Shown here: piece after piece, positions 1-5,312 of the stretch
How positions within the stretch are numbered: the stretch's first letter is position 1
How the letters are laid out: every line of letters starts with the position of its first letter
Origin: Thermoproteota archaeon
GTDB lineage: Archaea > Thermoproteota > Methanomethylicia > Methanomethylicales > Methanomethylicaceae
Direction of reading: 5' to 3'
Length of the DNA: 5,635 nt
NCBI GenBank assembly: GCA_004347955.1
Contig: QNVH01000003.1
Location: forward strand, 1 to 5,635
Made by a program: the position numbers and the translations under genes
The notes under the pieces: generated by a model
The model's input: only the letters and a program-made list of their open reading frames with translations
Told to the model about the DNA's origin: nothing
The model's database searches: none

Positions 1-1
1 G

Positions 2-667
2 GGAGGCTTCTACTTTGATACCAATTCGGACGAAGAGATTGGCAAGTGGAAGCGCTGGAGAAGATTGAACATGTACGATGCTTTAATAAGCTTCGGATTA
101 ATAACTTACTTGACTACTCTCTTCTTCACAGTTCTAAGCATGAGGGCTGCGGAATTGAACCCAGCAGCATTGGCGGCGATTAAGGCAGGCAACACTTTGA
201 AGGCTATACAGGCAATAGCGTCCGCATTTACCTTTATATCCCCGGTGCTCTACCCGCTCTGGTTTATTGTGATGTTCCTCGTTGGCTGGAAGATGAGCTT
301 TGGAGTCTTTGACGCATTTGCCAGAGGGCAGGCAGACATGACGTTCAATTTATTCAAAGGGGCACAGAAGCTCGGCATGAGAAAGTGGTACTACATCTGG
401 GTGGCAGTTGTTACAATTGTTGGCATCATAACTACTGTAGCAGGGTCAGCTAAGGGACCTGCATTCATGCTGGACCTGCTTGCATTCTTATCCCCACTGA
501 TTATGGGCAGCTATTGCTTGCTTATACTCTACGTCAACAATAAGATGGTTCCCAAGAGAATCAGGATGTCCTGGGTGTCAACAATTGTCTTAGCCGGCGG
601 TGCTGCGTTCTACCTAGTCTCGCTCTTCTACTGCACATTCGTTGTTGGGGCCATACCTTCAGGATAA
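2..667 (+). CDS. Nramp/SLC11-like membrane transporter, C-terminal part (5' end outside window)
   Basis: The reading frame is open from the first full codon (position 2) to the TAA at 665-667, so the gene starts upstream of the window; TTG at 65 and ATG at 71 lie inside it and are probably not the true start. The visible 221 residues begin with a charged stretch containing FDTNSDEEIGKWKRWRRLN, then about five or six hydrophobic membrane segments (YDALISF..., FISPVLYPLWF..., YYIWVAVVTIVG..., FMLDLLAFLSPLIMG..., VSTIVLAGGAAFYLV...). The layout of a WKRWRR loop before a helix, a polar DAFARGQAD segment, a KWYYIW helix start, and a late helix ending in YVNNKMVPKRIR resembles the C-terminal half of Nramp-family divalent-metal (Mn/Fe) transporters, where an N-N/R-x-x-P motif follows a late helix. 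The metal-binding DPGN and MPH motifs would lie upstream and cannot be checked. It could also be another LeuT-fold transporter. A membrane transporter is near certain; the Nramp assignment is moderate. Confidence 0.6.
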   Translation, partial: GGFYFDTNSDEEIGKWKRWRRLNMYDALISFGLITYLTTLFFTVLSMRAAELNPAALAAIKAGNTLKAIQAIASAFTFISPVLYPLWFIVMFLVGWKMSFGVFDAFARGQADMTFNLFKGAQKLGMRKWYYIWVAVVTIVGIITTVAGSAKGPAFMLDLLAFLSPLIMGSYCLLILYVNNKMVPKRIRMSWVSTIVLAGGAAFYLVSLFYCTFVVGAIPSG

Positions 668-683
668 AATAAAAATAAACATA

Positions 684-697
684 CCTCTTCTTTTTTT
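684..697 (+). terminator. T-rich terminator-like tract after the transporter gene
   Basis: A pyrimidine stretch ending in seven T residues (691-697) begins 17 nt after the transporter stop codon, with no stem-loop seen. Oligo-T tracts without hairpins are the usual archaeal intrinsic terminators, and it sits just before the promoter of the next gene. Confidence 0.35.
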
Positions 698-716
698 GTG
701 TGTTTCACCGATCGCG

Positions 717-726
717 TTAAAAGGAT
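717..726 (+). promoter_or_regulatory. TATA-box-like element for the zinc-ribbon gene
   Basis: TTAAAAGGAT is centred about 26 nt upstream of the ATG at 748. At normal archaeal TATA-to-start spacing the transcript would begin at or just before the ATG, which suggests a leaderless mRNA. No convincing Shine-Dalgarno sequence precedes this start, which fits. Confidence 0.4.
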
Positions 727-747
727 AAATGTAGGGGTTGTCCGACG

Positions 748-912
748 ATGGAGCGTTACGGTGAGAGCGAGTTCGTCTATAACAAGTGTGTTAGGTGTGG
801 AAGAAGGTTTTACTCAAGAGCGGAGGAGCCAAAGGAGCTATGCGCGGACTGTGAGAAGATCGTTGAGCTGGAGGCTCTCGAGAGAAAAAAGAAGAAATTG
901 AAAGGGGTTTAG
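748..912 (+). CDS. Small zinc-ribbon-like protein (54 aa)
   Basis: This 54-residue ORF (ATG 748, TAG 910-912) encodes two CxxC pairs, C14-VR-C17 and C32-AD-C35, separated by 14 residues. This is a typical four-cysteine zinc ribbon or rubredoxin-like knuckle. A highly charged tail with a run of lysines (ERKKKKLK) follows. Small archaeal proteins of this kind often bind nucleic acid or act as accessory factors, but no family was recognised. A longer ORF in another frame overlaps it (698-901); this frame is preferred because of the cysteine pattern, the upstream TATA-like element and the ATG start. Its last four bases overlap, tail-to-tail, the stop of the epimerase gene on the other strand, so the two genes converge. 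Real gene: likely. Function: unknown. Confidence 0.72.
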   Translation: MERYGESEFVYNKCVRCGRRFYSRAEEPKELCADCEKIVELEALERKKKKLKGV

Positions 913-1838
913 GCGCCCGTTCTTCTCGCTTCGATAGTCCTTTTGAGGGCTTCTCTGAAGGCTTTTTTGGCTAGGTTCTCGTCTGGAATGAAGCCCAGTT
1001 CATCCCTTATCCTCTTGTCATCCAGTATCCAGTTCCCCGTGAGAAATCCGGAGCCCTTCCAATCTTTTGGTTCAACCTCTGTGACTGTGGATCTTGATCC
1101 GGCTAAATCCACGATTGTCTGCAGAATCTCCTTCCAGCCTATGTTAAAGCTTGTGAGGTTGTACGTCTTTCCAAAGGCTCGCTCGGAGAGTGTTGCAACC
1201 TCGAAAGCCCTCAAAAGATCCTGGACGTAGAGGACGCTGCCTGAAGCCCCCTTAGGAACGTAAAGGGGCTCCCCCCTAAGAGCGCTGTCTATTATCTTCC
1301 GAAGGGTCCCGCTCGGCACCCTCTCGTCCCCGAAAGCCCACCAAAACCTGAAAATTGTGAATGGCAGACCTCTTTCCCTGTAGTAGATTGCCATCGCCTT
1401 CTCCACGGCGAGTTTTGTCAACGCATGTGTGGGTGCGCGCGATCTCTCAACCAAGAGGGGGTGATCTTCAGTTATTGGGGTTGTTATCGGCTCTCCATAT
1501 ATGACTGAACTGCTCGGGAAGATTATCTGCTTCACGCCTGCGTCACAGCAAGCCTCTATCACGTTTAAAAATCCAATTACGTCCACTTTGAACCCTTCCA
1601 AGGGCTTCTCGGCGAACGACCAGGCAGCGTAGTAGACGACATCACACCCCTTGACGGCACCCCTCACAATTTCGGGGTCTTCGACTCCCCCTTGCATGAA
1701 CTGCATTCTTGGGTGGGTGTAGCCTTCAAGTTCGCCTTTTGATTTGTCTAGGACCACAACATCGTTCCCTTTTAGCAAGGAAGCCTTGGCGAGCCTGCTC
1801 CCTACGAACCCTCCCCCGCCAGTTATCAGAATCCTCAT
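909..1838 (-). CDS. NAD-dependent epimerase/dehydratase, extended SDR family
   Basis: This is a complete 309-residue protein, the usual size for extended short-chain dehydrogenases such as nucleotide-sugar epimerases and dehydratases. It begins with MRILITGGGGFVGSRL, the TGxxGxxG nucleotide-binding loop (residues 6-13). VVVLD ends the second strand with D31, which favours NAD over NADP. YYAAW (69-73) and PSSSVIYGEP (108-117) match the SDR core and the catalytic Ser region, and RFWWAFG (around 163) is the segment after the active site. The usual catalytic YxxxK reads H138-A-L-T-K142: the Lys is present but the Tyr codon is CAT (1425-1427). The flanking TKLAVEKA is otherwise canonical. Likely substrates are nucleotide sugars for glycosylation or polysaccharide synthesis, but none can be named. 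The ATG at 1838 is preceded by GGGGTG with a 5-nt gap, a weak ribosome-binding site. Transcribed divergently from the PafA-like gene. Confidence 0.9.
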   Translation of the reverse strand: MRILITGGGGFVGSRLAKASLLKGNDVVVLDKSKGELEGYTHPRMQFMQGGVEDPEIVRGAVKGCDVVYYAAWSFAEKPLEGFKVDVIGFLNVIEACCDAGVKQIIFPSSSVIYGEPITTPITEDHPLLVERSRAPTHALTKLAVEKAMAIYYRERGLPFTIFRFWWAFGDERVPSGTLRKIIDSALRGEPLYVPKGASGSVLYVQDLLRAFEVATLSERAFGKTYNLTSFNIGWKEILQTIVDLAGSRSTVTEVEPKDWKGSGFLTGNWILDDKRIRDELGFIPDENLAKKAFREALKRTIEARRTGA

Positions 1839-1871
1839 TGAGACACCCCGGTATTTTCTGTTGCGAGACAG

Positions 1872-1880
1872 ATTTATACT
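1872..1880 (-). promoter_or_regulatory. TATA-box-like element for the epimerase gene
   Basis: Read on the minus strand this is AGTATAAAT, about 34-42 nt upstream of the epimerase ATG at 1838. It would give a leader of roughly 10-15 nt, long enough to hold the weak GGGGTG ribosome-binding site. It occupies the same bases as the plus-strand TATA-like element of the PafA-like gene, so the two promoters probably overlap. Confidence 0.4.
1873..1880 (+). promoter_or_regulatory. TATA-box-like element for the PafA-like gene
   Basis: TTTATACT is centred about 26 nt upstream of the GTG at 1903, the spacing expected if transcription starts at the start codon itself. No Shine-Dalgarno sequence lies between them, so a leaderless transcript is likely. 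TTTAAAAG at 1883-1890 is an alternative, but too close to the GTG unless translation starts further in. Confidence 0.45.
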
Positions 1881-1893
1881 TGTTTAAAAGTAT
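1876..1893. repeat. Inverted repeat in the divergent promoter region
   Basis: ATACTT (1876-1881) and its exact reverse complement AAGTAT (1888-1893) flank a 6-nt spacer. The element lies over and just downstream of the TATA-like box shared by the two divergent genes, where a dimeric repressor could bind. In AT-rich sequence a 6-bp repeat can arise by chance, so an operator role is a suggestion only. Confidence 0.35.
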
Positions 1894-1902
1894 CTTATAA
1901 CG

Positions 1903-3282
1903 GTGTATTATGTGAAGATATGGCAGGGCATTGAGGTGGAGTACTGCGTACCCTACATAAAGGGAAGGGCGTACGTGAATGAGCTGCTGGACGCGCTGAG
2001 GAACTACAGGATTCCTCCAAACAAGGAGCCACCATTTCTCGCCAAGAGAGACGGGCAGTTCTCACAATTTTTAATAAACGGGGGAAGGGCGTACGGGGAC
2101 ATGAGCGTTACCCCAGGGGTTTACGACGTTCTTGAGATAACCACGCCCGAGTGTCCAAACCCATTCCTGGCGCTTGCCTATGAGAAGGCTACAGAGGTTT
2201 ACGCGAGGATAGCCTCTGATGAGTTCGAGAGGCTCGGCGGCTTCAGGGTCCACTGCTACAAGATAAGCGCTACCAGATCTGAGCACGAATACACGACACG
2301 CGGGCTGCACGAGTCTTACCTGGTGGAGAGGAAGGCATTTGAATACGGTGTTGAAGAGCTCGTACCTTACCTTGTGGCTAGGCAGATCTTCACGGGGGTG
2401 GGGGGTTACTATTTCGGGAGGTTCATGATATCCCCCAGGCAGATGTTTGTGAAGAGCGTGTACGCCGAGAAGGTATTCGGGAATTGGCCACTCATAGGCG
2501 GCATAGACGAGCCCCACGCGGACGCCAAATTCAGAAGAGTACAGGTCACGAATGGCGAGGGGGCAAGGTCTGAGTGGACCACCTTCATCAGGCAGGCAAT
2601 AACCTCTTATGTCATCAGGGGCATCGAGAGAGGTCTCATAAAAGGCGCCCCACGCCTGAAAGACCCTGTTGAGGCAACGAAGCTGATTGCGATATCCCCT
2701 GAGGGGGACTGGACTTTGGAGCTTGAGGACGGGCGGGAGATCAAAGCATTCGATCTACTCTCGCACTATCTTGATGGCATAGAGAGGCTCTTCTCGAATG
2801 AAGAGATTGACGATTGGGACAGATACGCCCTGAAGGAGTTCAAGTTTACACTCAAAAAACTCGAAGAGGGCGACTTCGAGGCGCTGAAGGACCGGGTGGA
2901 GTGGATAACCCGGCTGGAGGTTATAGAGAAGAATTTTGACAAGTACTTCGAGAGCGAGGATTTACTTGAGGATAGCAAGGTGACGGCAAATAACCAATAC
3001 AGTGCAGTGAGTGATGCCACTTTCGAACGGATTCAGGAAGAGCTAAAATTAATCACTTTGTTGGATGACAGAGACCTTTCAAGGGCAGTATTATTCCCCC
3101 CTCCCGGCTCTAGGGGCTTCGCTAGGGTGAAGGTGGCAAGAGAATTGCAGCCTTGGCTGGACGATCTTGGTTGGGCAAATGTTCGCGTTGATGGTATGGT
3201 GCACCCAATGCTTGATCTGGACGGATGGGACGACGCCAAAATTTCAGATTTCATAAATAGGATAAAGCCTAAGGCGAAGTGA
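1903..3282 (+). CDS. pafA: PafA-like protein ligase (Pup ligase family, carboxylate-amine ligase fold)
   Basis: The 459-aa length matches PafA (about 450-480 aa). Bacterial PafA uses ATP to phosphorylate the C-terminal Glu of Pup and join it to a target lysine. Matches to remembered PafA sequences, in order: GIEVEY (9-14) with the ATP/Mg-binding ExE pair E11/E13; FLINGGRAYGD (56-66), whose D66 aligns with the catalytic Asp; EITTPEC (78-84) for PafA E-Y-A-T-A-E-C; GLHESYLVER (134-143) for GCHENYLIVR; LVPYLVARQIFTG (153-165); DEPHADAKFRR (202-212); and DRVEWITRLEVIEKNFDKY (330-348). The roughly 40-residue Dop-loop before the catalytic Asp is absent, which favours ligase over deamidase. Odd points: a 6-residue insertion between D66 and E78; I201 where the family has Arg before DEPHAD; Q214 where it has His (RRLH). 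The GTG start places ExE at family-typical residues 11-13. Same strand as the Dop-like gene and tag, but with its own promoter. Confidence 0.85.
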   Translation: MYYVKIWQGIEVEYCVPYIKGRAYVNELLDALRNYRIPPNKEPPFLAKRDGQFSQFLINGGRAYGDMSVTPGVYDVLEITTPECPNPFLALAYEKATEVYARIASDEFERLGGFRVHCYKISATRSEHEYTTRGLHESYLVERKAFEYGVEELVPYLVARQIFTGVGGYYFGRFMISPRQMFVKSVYAEKVFGNWPLIGGIDEPHADAKFRRVQVTNGEGARSEWTTFIRQAITSYVIRGIERGLIKGAPRLKDPVEATKLIAISPEGDWTLELEDGREIKAFDLLSHYLDGIERLFSNEEIDDWDRYALKEFKFTLKKLEEGDFEALKDRVEWITRLEVIEKNFDKYFESEDLLEDSKVTANNQYSAVSDATFERIQEELKLITLLDDRDLSRAVLFPPPGSRGFARVKVARELQPWLDDLGWANVRVDGMVHPMLDLDGWDDAKISDFINRIKPKAK

Positions 3283-3302
3283 CTTTGCGTGCCCCCCTAA
3301 CA

Positions 3303-3346
3303 CGTTTTCTCATTGCCCCAATTTTTAATTTTCATCATTATTTTAC
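3303..3346 (+). terminator. T-rich terminator-like region after the PafA-like gene
   Basis: Starting about 20 nt after the stop codon there are repeated T runs (TTTT, TTTTT, TTTT, TTTT) without a clear hairpin, a pattern typical of archaeal termination zones. It suggests that the downstream Dop-like gene is transcribed mainly from its own promoter. The rest of the 3283-3570 gap contains further T-rich sequence to about 3394, a GC-richer remnant at 3397-3434, and the dop promoter. Confidence 0.4.
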
Positions 3347-3396
3347 ATAATCTCACCCTATTTTCATCGTTTTTATAGTTATTCCAATTTTCAAAC

Positions 3397-3434
3397 GTGA
3401 ACTACCCATCGCTATCGGACGGGGACTTCCCGCC
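3397..3434 (-). mobile_element. Possible IS200/IS605-type right-end remnant (omegaRNA-like 3' end)
   Basis: On the minus strand this GC-richer block reads GGCGGGAAGTCCCCGTC, then CGATAGC, then GATGGGTAGTTCAC. It resembles the conserved right ends of archaeal IS200/IS605 (TnpB) elements, where a GGCGGGAAG-type lead, a GC-rich hairpin and a TAGTTCAC-like tail mark the element boundary and the 3' end of the TnpB guide RNA. As minus-strand RNA, CCCGUC and GAUGGG form a 6-bp stem including one G-U pair; on the plus strand that pair is a mismatch. No TnpB or TnpA coding remnant was found upstream on the minus strand. It is at most a solo, decayed end, recognised from memory of such ends and not by comparison. 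Confidence 0.4.
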
Positions 3435-3524
3435 GAGAGAGTTAAATTCGGTCCACTTATCTCAGTCACGGTGATTGTGAGCATAATCGCATTATGGCTG
3501 TTAAAACAACCGAAAAGTTTTCCA

Positions 3525-3540
3525 AAACTATTTTATATAC
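3525..3540 (+). promoter_or_regulatory. BRE/TATA promoter of the dop-pup unit
   Basis: AAACTATTTTATATAC combines a purine-rich BRE-like part with a strong TATA box (TTTTATATA, 3531-3539). It ends 30 nt before the Dop-like ATG, giving a predicted transcription start near 3560 and a leader of about 10 nt. A nearly identical element (14 of 16 bases) stands at the same distance from the gene that begins at 5462. Confidence 0.55.
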
Positions 3541-3561
3541 AAGGGTAATAATAGTAATTAA

Positions 3562-3566
3562 GGGAG
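3562..3566 (+). promoter_or_regulatory. Ribosome-binding site of the Dop-like gene
   Basis: GGGAG lies 4 nt before the ATG at 3571 and supports that start, which also puts the ExE motif at family-typical residues 12-14. Confidence 0.5.
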
Positions 3567-3570
3567 TTTT

Positions 3571-5136
3571 ATGAAAATCCTTCGGGAGATGGCGCGGGGG
3601 ATAGAATACGAGTTCAGCGTCAATAGGTATCCGCCAATACTTCCTGGCATTCAGCTCTCAGACCTTGTGGGGAGAACCATCAATTCCATAAGAGATCTGG
3701 GCTTTGTGTCTGGCGTGAACTGGAGCGTGGAGGATGAGATTGGCAATCTGACTTATGAGAGAGGACTAATGGATTCTTGGCTGTTTTATGAGGGACCTTA
3801 CGAGGTGGCATTAAACGGGATGCGCATTTACGACGACGCTCAGCACTTGGAGCTCTCGACGCCAGTATTCAGGGACCCGCTAGACGCGGTAGTTTATGAC
3901 AAGGTTGCGGAAAGGCTGGCTTTCCTGGGCATAAACCGCCTCAAAGAAACCCATGGAGAGGTATACTGCTACAAAAACAACACGAGTCTACTGAAGGGGG
4001 CGCTGGGCTACGAGTCAGTAGCCTGGGGGACTCACGTGAACTTCTGTGTCAAGAGGAGCGTTTTCAACTATGATAAATGGAGTTCCTTGGAGGAGATGTT
4101 AGTCCCCTTCATGGTCAGCAGGGTGCCCCTGATAGGGGGCGGAGGGGTTCTCCCCAAGAGGGAGGACTATACATTCGAGCCCCCTACGAGCTCCAGATTG
4201 AGGGGGGACAGGCTTGTATATGTCGTATCGCCAAGGGCCGTTTTCATAAAGCAGATATCCTCAATCGACACCACGGTTGAGAGAGGTTTCCTTAACCTCC
4301 GCGACGAACCACATGCAGATCCTGAAAAGTACTGGAGGCTCCATGACATCAACCACGAAGCGCTAAGGAGTGACTTCCAGATATTTTTGAGGGATGCCCT
4401 TGAAGTCTTTGTCCTAAGGGCTGCCGAGGAGGGTTTGCTTGCAAATCCCCCCAAGATAAGTGACCCGTTCGATGCCGTGAAGAAAGTCGCCTCTGAAACT
4501 AGGAGTATCGACCAGTCTATAGGCCTGAAAGGAGGCGGAAGTGGGAGGTTGTTATCAGACATCTTTGCATTTTACATCGGCGCCGCTGAGAGATTGATAG
4601 AGGACAAAGGCGACTCTGAAGACATGCGAGTCCTAAAGACCATTGAGGGCGTGGCGCAGAAATTGGGAGAGGGGAGGTTTGAAGATCTCGGTGGAAGTTT
4701 GGACTGGATCGCAAAGATGCTGCTCGTAGAAGAATATGGGGCAAGGGGGGATGAGATGACGACGATCTGCAACCAGTACAGTTTGTTGGACGATTCCACA
4801 GGGTTCTACACAGGCGACGAGTACAAGAGTGCTGACTCGTTATTCGATCCTGAGGCATCAGCCTCTTTCCTAGCAGCGGTATTTCCGCAGGCAGAAAAGA
4901 TCAAAGAACATGTGAGAGGCGGACTATCGAACCCTCCAAGCGACACCAGGGATTATCTCAGGACGGAGATTGTGAAAAGGTTCCCTACGGAGATTACCAA
5001 AATGAACTGGTGGAAGATCTATTTCAAAGGGGGGCAGATACAACTCTCAGAACCGCTCAAATACGGGAAGGAGGAGGCAGATGATCTTTTAAGAGCGAAA
5101 AGTCTAAACGAACTATCTTTATTGTTGAAGAGGTGA
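3571..5136 (+). CDS. dop: Dop-like Pup deamidase/depupylase
   Basis: The 521-aa length fits Dop (about 500 aa). Bacterial Dop removes Pup from tagged proteins and, where Pup ends in Gln, converts it to Glu. Matches to remembered Dop sequence, in order: GIEYEF (10-15) with ExE residues E12/E14; a Dop-loop-like insertion (about 47-80) where WSVEDEIGNLTYERGLMDS corresponds to Dop W-D-Y-E-V-E-S...R-G-F-D-L; NGMRIYDDAQHLELS (82-96), with D89 aligning with the catalytic Asp; RDPLDAVVYDKVAERL (101-116); YKNN (134-137); LVPFMVSR (177-184); LRDEPHADPEKYWRLH (243-258); NQYS (401-404); and near the C-terminus NPPSDTRDYLR (454-464), as in Dop N-P-P-T-D-T-R. The GSHENY motif is altered to GTHVNF (153-158), losing its Glu. 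The gene is followed after 6 nt by the candidate tag gene, in the same frame, implying co-transcription. Among the genes here it is the most confidently identified. Confidence 0.93.
   Translation: MKILREMARGIEYEFSVNRYPPILPGIQLSDLVGRTINSIRDLGFVSGVNWSVEDEIGNLTYERGLMDSWLFYEGPYEVALNGMRIYDDAQHLELSTPVFRDPLDAVVYDKVAERLAFLGINRLKETHGEVYCYKNNTSLLKGALGYESVAWGTHVNFCVKRSVFNYDKWSSLEEMLVPFMVSRVPLIGGGGVLPKREDYTFEPPTSSRLRGDRLVYVVSPRAVFIKQISSIDTTVERGFLNLRDEPHADPEKYWRLHDINHEALRSDFQIFLRDALEVFVLRAAEEGLLANPPKISDPFDAVKKVASETRSIDQSIGLKGGGSGRLLSDIFAFYIGAAERLIEDKGDSEDMRVLKTIEGVAQKLGEGRFEDLGGSLDWIAKMLLVEEYGARGDEMTTICNQYSLLDDSTGFYTGDEYKSADSLFDPEASASFLAAVFPQAEKIKEHVRGGLSNPPSDTRDYLRTEIVKRFPTEITKMNWWKIYFKGGQIQLSEPLKYGKEEADDLLRAKSLNELSLLLKR
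5130..5136 (+). promoter_or_regulatory. Strong ribosome-binding site for the Pup-like gene
   Basis: GAGGTGA matches the archaeal Shine-Dalgarno consensus exactly and lies 6 nt before the ATG at 5143. It overlaps the last codons and the TGA stop of the Dop-like gene. It is the best ribosome-binding site in the window and is strong evidence that the 32-codon ORF after it is translated. Confidence 0.75.
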
Positions 5137-5142
5137 GAGCGC

Positions 5143-5241
5143 ATGAGCGAGGTAGTGTTGCCATCTTTTAAGAGAAAGGAAAGGGTGGATAAAAAACTGA
5201 AGAAGGAGCACTCGGAGGTCGTAGCCCCCCCTGGGGAATGA
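5143..5241 (+). CDS. pup: Pup-like small protein modifier ending in Gly-Glu (32 aa)
   Basis: The ORF runs from ATG 5143 to TGA 5239-5241 and encodes 32 residues: an N-terminus MSEVVLPSF, a basic charged middle (K10 to K21, with lysines at 10, 12, 17, 18, 20 and 21), and a C-terminal EVVAPPGE. The last two residues are Gly31-Glu32. Pup and the related bacterial tag UBact also end in Gly-Glu or Gly-Gln, and the terminal Glu is what the ligase activates. The ORF has a near-perfect ribosome-binding site and follows a Dop-like gene by 6 nt, as pup commonly neighbours dop in bacteria. Since Glu is encoded, no deamidation would be needed. Differences from Pup: half its usual length of about 64 residues, basic rather than acidic, Pro-Pro before Gly-Glu rather than a second Gly, and no long coiled-coil region. 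Translation: likely. Tag role: inferred from context plus the C-terminus. Confidence 0.78.
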   Translation: MSEVVLPSFKRKERVDKKLKKEHSEVVAPPGE

Positions 5242-5246
5242 GCCTC

Positions 5247-5256
5247 CTTAATTTTT
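5247..5256 (+). terminator. Terminator-like T tract after the Pup-like gene
   Basis: CTTAATTTTT starts 5 nt after the tag stop codon and contains five consecutive T residues. With no gene in the next 200 nt on this strand, it plausibly ends the dop-pup transcript. Confidence 0.35.
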
Positions 5257-5312
5257 AAATTCGTGATTTGTATTAATAAACAGTTTATAAATACATTTAT
5301 AGTATTGAAAAC

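Noticed and set aside
698..901. 67-aa plus-strand ORF in another frame over the zinc-ribbon gene
   Set aside because: Its product is Arg/Ser-rich with no family pattern, while the overlapping frame from 748 has two CxxC pairs and a better-placed start.
748..912. Zinc-ribbon protein as a second Pup-like modifier
   Set aside because: It ends in Lys-Gly-Val, not Gly-Glu/Gln, and is separated from the tagging genes by an oppositely oriented gene.
2071..2517. 148-aa minus-strand ORF opposite the PafA-like gene
   Set aside because: It lies wholly inside a well-supported gene, and its product has no recognisable motif.
3397..3474. Short plus-strand ORF from GTG (25 codons) in the gap between the PafA-like and Dop-like genes
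   Set aside because: There is no ribosome-binding site, and the sequence is better explained as the opposite strand of an IS200/IS605-like end; its C-terminus is not Gly-Glu/Gln, so it is not a second tag.
3283..3570. Possible TnpB coding remnant on the minus strand beside the IS-like end
   Set aside because: Translation of minus-strand frames upstream of the end gave only short peptides broken by stops, with no TnpB zinc-finger or RuvC motif.
4167..4858. Three minus-strand ORFs (4167-4562, 4517-4858, 4572-4799) opposite the Dop-like gene
   Set aside because: They are Ser-, Arg- or Cys-rich antisense shadows of the Dop-like coding sequence, which has strong motif support throughout.
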